Source: Dyella humicola (GTDB lineage Bacteria > Pseudomonadota > Gammaproteobacteria > Xanthomonadales > Rhodanobacteraceae). From it: DNA of 64,000 nt. This document shows positions 42,686 through 51,206 of this stretch, in pieces (positions within the stretch are counted from its first letter, which is position 1; each line of letters opens with the position of its first letter). A model generated the notes under the pieces. The model saw only the letters and a list, made by a program, of their open reading frames with translations, did no database searches and was not told where the DNA came from. Location: assembly GCF_026283945.1 (NCBI RefSeq), contig NZ_JAPDPC010000001.1:1-64000 (forward strand), given 5' to 3'. The translations under genes and the position numbers were made by a program.

Positions 42686-43732
42686 CTAGTCTTGCGGAAG
42701 TTGCAGTCGCACCACGAAACGGTCGCCCATCGGGCCGGCCAGCACGTGTGCGCGGGGACCGTAGCGATAGGCCACGCGCTGGCGGACATTGTCCAGTCCG
42801 TGCCCGTGCCCGCCTGGTGCGGGATCGCCGCCACGGGGGTTGTCGATCTCGATGATGATGCCGTCGCGCTCGCGCCATCCGCGCAGGACCACTTCACCCC
42901 CTGCGCGCAGCGGCTGCACACCATGGCGTACCGCATTCTCGACCAGCGGCTGCAACAGCAGGCGCGGTAGCGGAAACGCGTGCGGCAGTTCGTCCAGTTC
43001 GCGGCGCACCTGCAGGCGATCGCCGAGCCGAAGTTGCTCGATCGCCAGATAGCGATCGACCAGGGTGAGTTCGTCACCCAGGGTGCCGTCCTGCGTGCTG
43101 TGCTCGCCGAGTGCGGCGCGAAACAGTTCCGATAGATCTTCCACCGTGCGTTCCGCCGCCGCCGGATCGACGCGCACCAGCGCGGCTACCGTATTCATGC
43201 TGTTGAACAGGAAGTGCGGGCGAATGCGCGCCTGCAGGGCGGCGACCTGGGCCCGGGTAACGGCGGCGAGGCGTACCTGCCACTGGGTCAGCACGAAGAA
43301 GTAGCGCAGCAACGCACCGCCGAGCAGGGCCGCGATCAGCGTGTTGTTGCGCACGAAGGTGCTGGCGCTGTCGCTCAGCAGTTCCATCTGCATGGCCGCG
43401 TCCATCCAGTGCACCAGCGCACTGCCGCCCGCCACGATCAACACCATCACCAGCCACACGCCGGCATATGGCGTCAGGCTCGGCAAGCGTTGCAACAGCG
43501 GCCGCAATTTGCACAAGGCCACGCCGATCACCATCGCCAGCCAGTTGGCGAACAGCATGCCCACGCTATAGCCGCGCCAGCCGTGGCCATTGTTGGGGGC
43601 CAGCCACATCACCGTGACGGTGAGCGCAGCGACGATGAGCAGCGCGAAGATCACCGGCGGGCTGCAGAAATCCGGAAGCAGCTGGTGCTCGGAGCGGCTG
43701 TCGGTGGATGGCTTGGTGGCGGGGGCCGTCAT
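42686..43732 (-). CDS. algZ: Sensor histidine kinase AlgZ/FimS (LytS-like)
   Basis: The 348-residue membrane kinase has four hydrophobic helices in its N-terminal half (about 26-46, 57-75, 89-106, 130-149). The His_kinase domain has the phospho-acceptor His173 in RPHFLFNSMN and an HATPase domain with the N-box LVENAVRHGV and a G-rich box HGHGLDNVRQR. The family partner, AlgR-like, is immediately downstream. The start used is ATG 43732; a codon 17 residues upstream (43783) would add a short non-homologous piece. The locus matches fimS/algZ-algR-hemC. Confidence 0.92.
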   Translation of the reverse strand: MTAPATKPSTDSRSEHQLLPDFCSPPVIFALLIVAALTVTVMWLAPNNGHGWRGYSVGMLFANWLAMVIGVALCKLRPLLQRLPSLTPYAGVWLVMVLIVAGGSALVHWMDAAMQMELLSDSASTFVRNNTLIAALLGGALLRYFFVLTQWQVRLAAVTRAQVAALQARIRPHFLFNSMNTVAALVRVDPAAAERTVEDLSELFRAALGEHSTQDGTLGDELTLVDRYLAIEQLRLGDRLQVRRELDELPHAFPLPRLLLQPLVENAVRHGVQPLRAGGEVVLRGWRERDGIIIEIDNPRGGDPAPGGHGHGLDNVRQRVAYRYGPRAHVLAGPMGDRFVVRLQLPQD

Positions 43733-43777
43733 GCGGCGGAGTATGCCGTATGCATGCAAAGCGTTCCGCGACTCTCC

Positions 43778-43829
43778 CGTCATCCCGGCGGCTTCCGATA
43801 GTCGACGGGTCGGTCAGGCCGGGATGACG
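43778..43829. repeat. 52-bp palindromic repeat (CGTCATCCC type)
   Basis: CGTCATCCCGGC (43778-43789) and GCCGGGATGACG (43818-43829) are perfect 12-bp arms around 28 bp, the same geometry as at 35278-35329. Its spacer differs. It lies upstream of algZ and 29 bp downstream of the convergently placed esterase's stop codon. Confidence 0.75.
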
Positions 43830-43857
43830 GCGAGGATGGTTGTTTTCAGTCCAAGAC

Positions 43858-44523
43858 TCAGGCCGCCAGGCGTGTGGTCATCCACTGGCGCAGATCGAGC
43901 ACCTCTTCCCCGCACACCGAATGCGGCATCGGATAGGTGTGCCAGGCCACCGAGTAGCCCAGCGACTGCAACAGGTCGCGCGAAGCGACGCCGCGCGTCA
44001 GCGGCACGATCGGGTCGGCCGTGCCGTGACCCCAGAAGATCGGCGTGTGGGCGTTGGCGGGGTTGCGTTCGGCGGCGAACGAGTCGTGCAAGGGTAGATA
44101 AGTGGACAGGGCGACGATGCCGGCGAGCCGGTCGGCATGACGAAGCCCGGCAGCCAGCGCAATGGCGCCGCCTTGCGAAAAGCCGGCGAGCAGAATGCGC
44201 GATGCGGGCACGCCACGCTCGTTCTCGCGAGCGATCAGTACGTCGACGCTGGCGATGGACGCGCGCATGCCGGCTTCATCCTGACGCGAGACCAGATCCA
44301 CGCCTGCAATGTCATACCAGGCCCGCATGGGCATGCCGCCGTTGACGGTCACGGGGCGCACCGGCGCGTGGGGAAACACGAAGCGCAAGGCCGGCCACGA
44401 AGGCGATACCAGCTCTGGCACGATCGGCGCGAAATCGTTGCCATCGGCGCCGAGGCCATGCAGCCAGATCACGCTGTGGGTGGGGTGGGCGGCGGTTTCG
44501 GTTTCGACGGTGGGCAGGACCAT
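43858..44523 (-). CDS. Carboxylesterase (alpha/beta hydrolase)
   Basis: The 221-residue cytosolic esterase resembles Pseudomonas carboxylesterase II and acyl-protein thioesterases. Features are the oxyanion HGLGADGNDF (about 22-31), nucleophile Ser116 in GFSQGG, acid Asp in HGTADPIVP (about 165-173) and base His in PMPHSVCGEE. MRAWYDIAG and the lid-forming NGGMPMRAWYD match the family. The substrate range is probably short-chain esters, lysophospholipids or S-acyl groups. There is no signal peptide. It is transcribed the same way as algZ but separated from it by a palindromic repeat, so it is likely a separate unit. Confidence 0.9.
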   Translation of the reverse strand: MVLPTVETETAAHPTHSVIWLHGLGADGNDFAPIVPELVSPSWPALRFVFPHAPVRPVTVNGGMPMRAWYDIAGVDLVSRQDEAGMRASIASVDVLIARENERGVPASRILLAGFSQGGAIALAAGLRHADRLAGIVALSTYLPLHDSFAAERNPANAHTPIFWGHGTADPIVPLTRGVASRDLLQSLGYSVAWHTYPMPHSVCGEEVLDLRQWMTTRLAA

Positions 44524-44744
44524 GGGACTTCGCTGGGGCAGGGACGATCAGGGGGGAGCGTGCCGTATGGGGCTGGCGCGAGGATCTTAGGGAACGCTCG
44601 ACGCATGCGCCGGACGACAGGGACTCGCGGGGCGGCTAACCCGTAAGACTACCGGTCGGGGCGGTCATGGCGAAACGGGACCATCGGCGCTTGCCAGCCG
44701 ACGAAGCTTGGTTATGCTCAGGCGTTTTGACTGTGGAGCGCCCT

Positions 44745-47192
44745 ATGCGTCGACTGCTCTTCGCCGGCCTTGCCGCCCTAGCCGCGTTGCCCGCGGCGGC
44801 CTTGTCGCCATCCGCCGCCGGCGGAAAGCTCGATCTGGAAACCATCATGGCCAATCCGGATTGGATCGGCACGGCGGTGGAGTCGCCGTACTGGAGCGTG
44901 GATGGACGCAGCGTCTACTACTCGCTCAAGCGTGACGGCAGCAAGGTGCGGGATCTCTATCGCGTCGACCCGGCCAGCGGCCAGAGCACCAAGCTCGATG
45001 CGGCGGCGGTGGCGCAGGCCGATGGCGCGCCGGTGTTCGACCGGGCCCATCGTTATGCCGCCTTCGTGCGCCATGGCGACGTGTTTCTGGTCGACCTGGC
45101 CAGCGGCCGCCGTGTCCAGGTGACGCGTAGCACCGACGAGGAGTCCTCGCCGCGCTTCTCCAGCGACGACCGTCGCCTGCAATACCGTCAGGGCAACAAC
45201 TGGTTCGTCTACGACATCGCCAGCGGCGTAAGCGCACCGGCTGCCGTGCTGCGTTTCGTCGATGACCCGCAAGCCAAGCAGCCGGACGCGCTGGGACGGC
45301 AGCAGCTGGATCTGTTCAACGCGCTGCGCCAGAACAAGTCCGACAAGGATGCCCAGCGCGAAAACGACGATGCGCTCGCCGCGGCCGATCCGGGCCGCGC
45401 GCCCAAGCCGATCTTCCTGGGCGATGGCGGCGAGCCGGTGGATACCGAGCTGTCGCCCGACGGTCGCTGGATGTTGGTGGTCACCAAGCCCAAGGACTTC
45501 AAGAAAGGCAAGGAGCCCGAGGTCACCCACTACGTGACTGATTCAGGTTACGCGGAGCAGCAGGAAACGCGCACCTATGTCGGTCGCAACGACCCCGCCC
45601 CGCAGTCGCTGCTGCTGGTCGATCTGCAGGCCGCCAAGTTCTATCCGCTGAAGACCGACGGCCTGCCCGGCATCAAGGACGATCCGCTCAAGGCCATCCG
45701 CAGCAAGACCATGGCCGCGCTGGAGAAGGCCGGCAAGGCGGATGAGGCGAAGGCGTTGAAGGCGCCGGACCAGCGCTCGGTGCGCATCATCTCGGGCGCC
45801 GAGGATGGCGGCGGTGGCGGCATCGTGTGGAGCGATGACGGCCAGAACGTGGCCGTGCAGCTGCGCGCGATCGACAACAAGGATCGCTGGATCGCCAACG
45901 TCGATTTCGACAAGCACGCCCTGGTCACCCAGCACCGCCTTACCGACAACGCCTGGATCAACTGGAACTTCAACGATTTCGGCTGGCTCAAGGATGGCCG
46001 CACGCTGTGGTACCTCAGCGAGGAAACCGGTTATTCGCAGCTCTACAGCAAGAGCCTTGGCGGCAAGCCCAGGGCGCTGACCTCGGGCAAGTTCGAGATC
46101 AGCCACCCGCTGCTCAGCGACGACGGCCAGTGGTTCTACGCGCGCACCAACCAGGTCGCGCCGTATAGCTACGACGTCTATCGCGTGCCCAGTGGCGGCG
46201 GCGAACTGAGCCGCGTCACGCAGTTCCAGGGCATGGACGATTTCGTGCTGTCGCCGGACGGCCGCCAGCTGGCGGTGTTGCATTCCTCGCCGTATCGACT
46301 GGCGCAGCTGGCGGTGCAGGATGCCGCTGGCGGCGCCGCGCGTGAACTCACCAACACGATGAAGCCCGAGTTCACCGCGCATGCGTGGATTGCGCCGCAG
46401 ATCGTCGGCGTGCCGTCCTCGCATGGTGCCGGCACGGTCTGGGCGAAGTACTACGGCCCGGCCGATCCGGCGGTGGCGGCATCGCGTCCGGCGGTGATCT
46501 TCGTGCATGGCGCGGGTTACCTGCAGAACGTCACGCTGTCGTACTCCAACTACTTCCGCGAGCAGATGTTCCACAACCTGCTGGTGCAGCAGGGCTTCGT
46601 GGTGCTCGACATGGACTACCGCGCCTCCGACGGCTACGGCCGCGACTGGCGCACGGCGATCTACCGCCAGATGGGCCATCCGGAGCTGGAAGACCTGCTC
46701 GACGGCAAGGCCTGGCTGGTGAAGAACCAGGGCGTCGATCCGCGGCGCGTGGGCATGTATGGCGGCAGTTACGGCGGCTTCATGACGCTGATGTCGCTAC
46801 TGCGCGCGCCGGGTGAATTCGCGGCGGGTTCGGCCCTGCGTCCGGTGACCGACTGGGTGACCTACAACCACGAGTACACCTCGAACATCCTCAATGACCC
46901 GCAGCTCGACCCCGAGGCTTACGCCACCAGCTCGCCGATCGAATATGCGGACAAGTTGCAGGATGCGCTGCTGATCCAGCACGGCCTGATCGACGACAAC
47001 GTGCTGGCCAGCGACTCCGTCCGCATGTACCAGCGCCTCATCGAGCTGCACAAGAACAACTTCTGGATCTCGCTGTACCCGATGGAGCGCCACGGCTTCG
47101 TGCATCCGGACTCGTGGCATGACGAGTACCGCCGCATCGATGAGTTGTTCCAGACCTGGTTGCGGCCGACGCCGCCACCCGCGACGAATTGA
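44745..47192 (+). CDS. Secreted S9 family (prolyl-oligopeptidase-type) peptidase
   Basis: The 815-residue protein has a signal peptide (MRRLLFAGLAALAALPAAAL, cut near AAA). A long beta-propeller (about 30-560) with WSVDGRSVYYSL and VLSPDGRQLAVLHSS repeats precedes the catalytic domain. The nucleophile is Ser675 in YGGSYGGFMT, the acid lies in HGLIDDNVL, and the base His lies in ERHGFVHPDSW. Unlike the protein at 6594-8858, I do not see the DPP-IV Glu-Glu motif, so an aminopeptidase of acylaminoacyl type or a tri-/dipeptidase is more likely. ATG 44745 opens the signal peptide. It is followed directly by the 655-bp repeat element. Confidence 0.9.
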   Translation: MRRLLFAGLAALAALPAAALSPSAAGGKLDLETIMANPDWIGTAVESPYWSVDGRSVYYSLKRDGSKVRDLYRVDPASGQSTKLDAAAVAQADGAPVFDRAHRYAAFVRHGDVFLVDLASGRRVQVTRSTDEESSPRFSSDDRRLQYRQGNNWFVYDIASGVSAPAAVLRFVDDPQAKQPDALGRQQLDLFNALRQNKSDKDAQRENDDALAAADPGRAPKPIFLGDGGEPVDTELSPDGRWMLVVTKPKDFKKGKEPEVTHYVTDSGYAEQQETRTYVGRNDPAPQSLLLVDLQAAKFYPLKTDGLPGIKDDPLKAIRSKTMAALEKAGKADEAKALKAPDQRSVRIISGAEDGGGGGIVWSDDGQNVAVQLRAIDNKDRWIANVDFDKHALVTQHRLTDNAWINWNFNDFGWLKDGRTLWYLSEETGYSQLYSKSLGGKPRALTSGKFEISHPLLSDDGQWFYARTNQVAPYSYDVYRVPSGGGELSRVTQFQGMDDFVLSPDGRQLAVLHSSPYRLAQLAVQDAAGGAARELTNTMKPEFTAHAWIAPQIVGVPSSHGAGTVWAKYYGPADPAVAASRPAVIFVHGAGYLQNVTLSYSNYFREQMFHNLLVQQGFVVLDMDYRASDGYGRDWRTAIYRQMGHPELEDLLDGKAWLVKNQGVDPRRVGMYGGSYGGFMTLMSLLRAPGEFAAGSALRPVTDWVTYNHEYTSNILNDPQLDPEAYATSSPIEYADKLQDALLIQHGLIDDNVLASDSVRMYQRLIELHKNNFWISLYPMERHGFVHPDSWHDEYRRIDELFQTWLRPTPPPATN

Positions 47193-47202
47193 AGCTCCTA
47201 CT

Positions 47203-47857
47203 CCCTCTCCCCTCTGGGGAGAGGGCTGGGGTGAGGGGCGGGTGCTCGCGACAGCGCGACAACTGAGCGTGGCCGCAAGGGTGCCGCTTACGCAGCGGGC
47301 GTTTCGACTGCCTGCCGGCAGCCGAGTCACTTTTCTTTGCTGGCCCAAAGAAAAGTAACCCAAAGAAATGGCCTCTAGAGCTGGTAGCACTCCGTTGGAT
47401 AGAAGCGTCGGAAGGTTTTCGCGATCGGATCGTGTGCTACCCAAGGCGCTACACAGCGGCTACACCGCAACGCGCCAAGGCGGTGAGGACTTAAGGCAGG
47501 CCTGGCCGACGGTCGAAACGCTTGCGGCGTCCAGCTGCTCGGTTAGCACGACACCACCCACGCATTAAGCCCTCTCGGCCTCGGCGCGTTGCGGTGTAGC
47601 CGCTGTGTGTCGGCCGTGGGCCGCCACCTATCCGGCTGGCCACGCCCGTCAGGCTTGCATCCCACGTAATGCTTTGAGCTCTCAAGGCCGTTTTCTTTGG
47701 GTTACTTTTCTTTGGGCCAGCAAAAGAAAAGTGACGCGGACCGCGGCAGCGGTTCGGAACGCCCGCTGCGTAAGCGGCAACCTAGCGGCCACGCTCAGTT
47801 GTCGCGCGATCGCGAGCACCCGCCCCTCATCCCAACCTTCTCCCCGGAGGGGAGAGG
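47203..47857. repeat. Large palindromic element, copy A (655 bp)
   Basis: The gap 47193-47977 is filled by this element. Both tips are small hairpins (CCCTCTCCCC/GGGGAGAGGG at 47203-47225; CCTTCTCCCC/GGGGAGAGG near the right end). Terminal inverted repeats of about 170 bp (about 47203-47373 and 47687-47857) match at most positions, sharing GGGGCGGGTGCTCGCGA, GCCGCTTACGCAGCGGGCGT and GCCCAAAGAAAAGTAACCC. An inner inverted repeat, AGCGGCTACACCGCAACGCG (about 47456-47475) against CGCGTTGCGGTGTAGCCGCT (about 47585-47604), lies in the middle. No transposase frame; short frames inside look spurious. Copy B, in reverse orientation, is at 62026-62690. Confidence 0.9.
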
Positions 47858-47927
47858 AAGTCAGAGCAGGCGCCTGCAACGCAACGGACACCACGGGCAA
47901 CAACGGTTGCCCGAACAAATACATGCT

Positions 47928-47969
47928 GCAATATATTTGCCTTGACAAATATATTGCGAGCAATAAAAT
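47928..47969 (+). promoter_or_regulatory. marR operon promoter with palindromic operator
   Basis: GCAATATATTTG (47928-47939) and CAAATATATTGC (47946-47957) are perfect 12-bp arms around 6 bp, an AT-rich site in GC-rich DNA. TTGACA (47942-47947) is a perfect -35 inside it. TAAAAT (47964-47969) is a good -10 at 16-bp spacing. A regulator bound here would block RNA polymerase, as in MarR autorepression. The predicted start point (about 47976) almost touches ATG 47978, so the mRNA is probably leaderless. Confidence 0.8.
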
Positions 47970-47977
47970 GCCCGCCC

Positions 47978-48436
47978 ATGAACCCGCCATCCCACTCCCC
48001 GGCGACTTCGCAGGAAGGCCTCGGCGTCCTGATAAGTCTGGTCCGCAGCGAGCTGGTCCGCGCGCTTGAGGCCAAGCTGCAGGCCTCAGGCGTGGGCCTG
48101 CGCTTCACCCAGTTCCTGATCCTGAAACGCCTGGCCTTGCTGGGCCCGATGTCGGCCAGTGAGCTGGCCCGGGCGGTGGAGCTGGATGGCGGCGCGATGA
48201 CGCGCCAGTTGGACCAGCTTGAGGGCAAGGGTTACCTGCGCCGGGTCAGGCACGAGCAGGATCGTCGCGCCCTGCGGATCGAGCTGACCGAGGCTGGCGA
48301 CGTGCTGTGGCGGCGAATGAACATCTGCAATGACCTGGTGCTGGAAGCGGCTCAGGCGGCGCTGAACCCGACCGAACGCCAGCAACTTCAAGACTACCTG
48401 GGGCGCGTCCTGCAAGCGCTCCGCGACAAGACCTGA
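47978..48436 (+). CDS. MarR family repressor of the pump operon
   Basis: The 152-residue MarR protein has helices 1-2 (LGVLISLVRSELVRALEAKL), then the winged HTH (about 50-105: FTQFLILKRLALLG, SASELARAVELDGGAMTRQL, wing KGYLRRVRHEQDRRALRIEL) and the C-terminal dimer helices. MarR proteins usually repress their own operon and let go on binding phenolic or toxic ligands. It is first in an operon with OMF, EmrA-like and EmrB-like genes (gaps 29, 12 and 59 bp). ATG 47978 is used; a TTG frame upstream would overlap the -35 box, so it is not the start. No ribosome site precedes it. Confidence 0.92.
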   Translation: MNPPSHSPATSQEGLGVLISLVRSELVRALEAKLQASGVGLRFTQFLILKRLALLGPMSASELARAVELDGGAMTRQLDQLEGKGYLRRVRHEQDRRALRIELTEAGDVLWRRMNICNDLVLEAAQAALNPTERQQLQDYLGRVLQALRDKT

Positions 48437-48465
48437 TTCCCGCTTACTTCCTGGAAGACCATTCC

Positions 48466-49932
48466 ATGCGACTGCAACTACTTGCGGCAGCTACCGGCCT
48501 CACCCTCGCCCTGGCGGGTTGCGCCAGCAGCGGTGGCCTGCATCCGGAAGGCTCGCTGACCGACACCGCTTCCCTCAAGGCTGAGCGCAGCCTTGCCGGT
48601 GTCGCGCTCTCCCCCGCTGCGTGGCCCGCCGAAGACTGGTGGACCGGCCTGGGTGATCCCCAGCTCAGCGCCTTGATCGGCGAAGCCCTGAAGGACAACC
48701 CGAGCCTGGCCGTGGCCGATGCGCGTGCCCGTGAGGCGCAGGCCCAGGCCGGCGTAGCTGATGCGGAACGCGGGCCCACGGTCAACGCCGGCGCCAACGT
48801 GGTCGGCCAGCGTCTTCCCACCACGGCGTTCCCGCCGGAATTGGGCGGCGGCCACTTCACCTGGTTCAAGGACGTGCGCGCCAGTTTTAGCTGGGGCCTC
48901 GACCTATGGGGTGGCAAGCGCGCCGCCTGGGAGGCCGCGCTCGGTCAGCAGCGCGCCGCTGAGGTGGAATCGCGTGCCGCTCGCATCGAGCTGTCCAGCA
49001 ACGTCGCCCTCGCCTATGTGCAACTGGGCTACGCGTTTGCGCAACAGGACGTGGCCAAGGAGGTGCAGGATCGCGCCAACACCGTGCACAAGCTGACCTT
49101 GCAGCGCGTGGATGCTGGTGTCGACAGCCAGCTGCAGCTCAAGCAGAGCGATACCGAGGTCGCCAATGCCGACCAGCAGTTGTCGGCCGCCAACCGCGCC
49201 ATCAAGGCCGCCCGTTCCTCGCTGTCGGCGCTGCTGGGCAAGGGGCCGGATCGCGGCCTCGACATCACCCGCCCGCAGCCACTCGAACCCGCCGCGCTTT
49301 CCGCACCTGCGAACCTGCCGGTCGAACTGATGAGCCATCGCGCCGACCTGGTCGCCGCGCGCTGGCGCGTCGAGGCGGCTGGCAAGGAGATCAAGGTCGC
49401 CAAGACCGAGTTCCTGCCCGACATCAGCATCAGTGCGATGGCTGGCTTCGTGGCCGCGGGCGGTACCAATCCACTGCAGATGCCGGCGCGCTTCTTCACT
49501 GCCGGTCCGTCGTTCAGCCTGCCGATCTTCGACGGCGGCCGCCTGCGCTCGAACCTCGCTGGCAAGGACGCGCAGTACGACGTCGCCGTGGCGCAGTACA
49601 ACCAGACCCTGGTCACCGCTGTGAACGAAGTGGCTGACCAGTACGACGCCGTGCAGTCCGCGCAGGAACAGGTGGCCGCCCAGCAGCGCGCGCTCGACGC
49701 CGCGTCCCAGGCCTGGGAACTGTCCGAACAGCGCTACAAGGCGGGGGTGGGCAGCTACCTGGAGGCACTGATCGTGCGCCAGCAGCTGCTGCTGGCCGAG
49801 CAGCGCATGGCCGCACTCAAGTCACAGCAGGCCGAGTCCTCCGTGCAGCTCATCCAGGCCCTCGGTGGCGGATTCCGCCCGCAGGCCGGCGCGGCCGATG
49901 CCGCCCTCCCTTCTTCTGAACATTCGCTCTAA
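48466..49932 (+). CDS. Outer-membrane efflux lipoprotein, NodT/OprM family
   Basis: The 488-residue outer membrane factor is the channel of a tripartite pump. The lipoprotein signal ends LAGC with acylated Cys19. Two OEP repeats (about 60-260 and 285-470) build the barrel and periplasmic coiled coils, with ARAREAQAQAGVADAERGPT and GNxxxAELVAQ-like QRALDAASQAWELSEQRYKA near the C-terminus. YLEALIVRQQLLLAEQRMA ends the second coil. It lies 29 bp after marR and 12 bp before the membrane-fusion gene, so the whole system is encoded together. Confidence 0.93.
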   Translation: MRLQLLAAATGLTLALAGCASSGGLHPEGSLTDTASLKAERSLAGVALSPAAWPAEDWWTGLGDPQLSALIGEALKDNPSLAVADARAREAQAQAGVADAERGPTVNAGANVVGQRLPTTAFPPELGGGHFTWFKDVRASFSWGLDLWGGKRAAWEAALGQQRAAEVESRAARIELSSNVALAYVQLGYAFAQQDVAKEVQDRANTVHKLTLQRVDAGVDSQLQLKQSDTEVANADQQLSAANRAIKAARSSLSALLGKGPDRGLDITRPQPLEPAALSAPANLPVELMSHRADLVAARWRVEAAGKEIKVAKTEFLPDISISAMAGFVAAGGTNPLQMPARFFTAGPSFSLPIFDGGRLRSNLAGKDAQYDVAVAQYNQTLVTAVNEVADQYDAVQSAQEQVAAQQRALDAASQAWELSEQRYKAGVGSYLEALIVRQQLLLAEQRMAALKSQQAESSVQLIQALGGGFRPQAGAADAALPSSEHSL

Positions 49933-49944
49933 AGGCTATCCCCC

Positions 49945-51147
49945 ATGTCTAGCCAAACCCCGCTCGCGGCCGACAACACGGCTCCTGTCCAACCACCCAA
50001 GAACCGTCGTGGCTTGCTGCTGCGCCTGCTCGCCGTCGTGCTCGTGCTCGCCGCCATCGGCTGGGGGCTGTGGTACTTCTTCGAAGGCCGCTGGTACGAA
50101 GGCACCGACGACGCCTACGTCAGCGGCAATATCGTGCAGATCACCCCGCAGGTGGCGGGCTCGGTCGTGACCATCGGTGCCGATGACGGCGATCTGGTCC
50201 ATGCCGGCGACATCCTGGTCAAGCTCGATCCGGCCGATGCCGATGTCGCGCTGGCCCAGGCCAAGGCCAACCTCGCCAGCACCGTGCGCAAGGTGCGCGG
50301 CCTGTACAGCAATGTGACCGGCGCCCAGGCCGAAGTGGCTGCGCGCAAGATCGCCGTCGATAAGGCGCAGGCGGACTACAACCGCCGCCGTGACCTGGCC
50401 AAGACCGGCGCCATCTCGGCGGAAGAGCTGTCGCACGCCGAAGACACGCTGACCACCGCACAGAGCGCCCTCACCACCGCGCAGCAGCAGTTCCAGACCA
50501 GCAATGTGCTGGTCGACGATACGGTGGTTGCCTCGCATCCGGACGTCCAGACGGCCGCGGCCAAACTGCGCGCCGCCTTCCTCGACGACGTGCGCACCTC
50601 GATCATCGCGCCGGTCGATGGCTACGTCGCCAAGCGCTCGGTCCAGCTGGGCCAGCGCGTGGCGACTGGCGCCCCGCTGATGGCCGTGGTGCCCCTGCAT
50701 GGCGTGTGGATCGACGCGAACTTCAAGGAAACCCAGCTCACCCAAATGCGCATTGGCCAGCCGGTGGAGATCAAGTCCGACGTCTACGGCGGCGCGGTGA
50801 CCTACAAGGGCAAGGTCGAGAGCCTTGGCGTAGGGACAGGTAGCGCGTTCGCCCTGCTGCCGGCACAGAACGCCACCGGCAACTGGATCAAGATCGTGCA
50901 GCGCGTGCCGGTACGCGTGTTCTTCGATGATCCGAAGCAGCTTGAAGAGCATCCGCTGCGCATCGGCCTGTCGACCAAAGTGGACGTGAACCTGCGCGAC
51001 CAGAGCGGCCCGCTGCTGTCCAAGCAGTCGCCGACGCAGCCCGCCTTCAACACCGATGTGTACCAGCAGCAGCTGGCCAAGGCCGATGGCCTGATCGCCG
51101 AGATCATCCACGCCAACACGGCTGGCGGCAGTCACGACAAGCAGTAA
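49945..51147 (+). CDS. EmrA-like membrane-fusion protein (HlyD family)
   Basis: The 400-residue periplasmic adaptor has a short cytosolic N-terminus, one membrane helix (about 28-50, LRLLAVVLVLAAIGWGLWYF) and an EmrA-type start RWYEGTDDAYVSGNIVQI with a lipoyl half. A long coiled-coil hairpin (about 110-200) follows, then the second lipoyl half with DDVRTSIIAPVDGYV and a beta-barrel part (IDANFKETQLTQMRIGQPVE). It joins the EmrB-like exporter to the outer-membrane lipoprotein. EmrAB systems export hydrophobic uncouplers and antimicrobials; the substrate here is unknown. Confidence 0.93.
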   Translation: MSSQTPLAADNTAPVQPPKNRRGLLLRLLAVVLVLAAIGWGLWYFFEGRWYEGTDDAYVSGNIVQITPQVAGSVVTIGADDGDLVHAGDILVKLDPADADVALAQAKANLASTVRKVRGLYSNVTGAQAEVAARKIAVDKAQADYNRRRDLAKTGAISAEELSHAEDTLTTAQSALTTAQQQFQTSNVLVDDTVVASHPDVQTAAAKLRAAFLDDVRTSIIAPVDGYVAKRSVQLGQRVATGAPLMAVVPLHGVWIDANFKETQLTQMRIGQPVEIKSDVYGGAVTYKGKVESLGVGTGSAFALLPAQNATGNWIKIVQRVPVRVFFDDPKQLEEHPLRIGLSTKVDVNLRDQSGPLLSKQSPTQPAFNTDVYQQQLAKADGLIAEIIHANTAGGSHDKQ

Positions 51148-51206
51148 TCAAGCATGCGGCGCCGGCTTCGGCTGGCGCTCTTCTTTTACCCAAGGTTATT
51201 CGTGCG

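Noticed and set aside
47368-48069. Short frames inside and beside repeat copy A (47368-47568, 47605-48069)
   Set aside because: They translate the palindromic repeat (RKVTR-type junk) and the upstream operator region of marR. Similar frames recur in other repeat copies, so they are repeat-derived.
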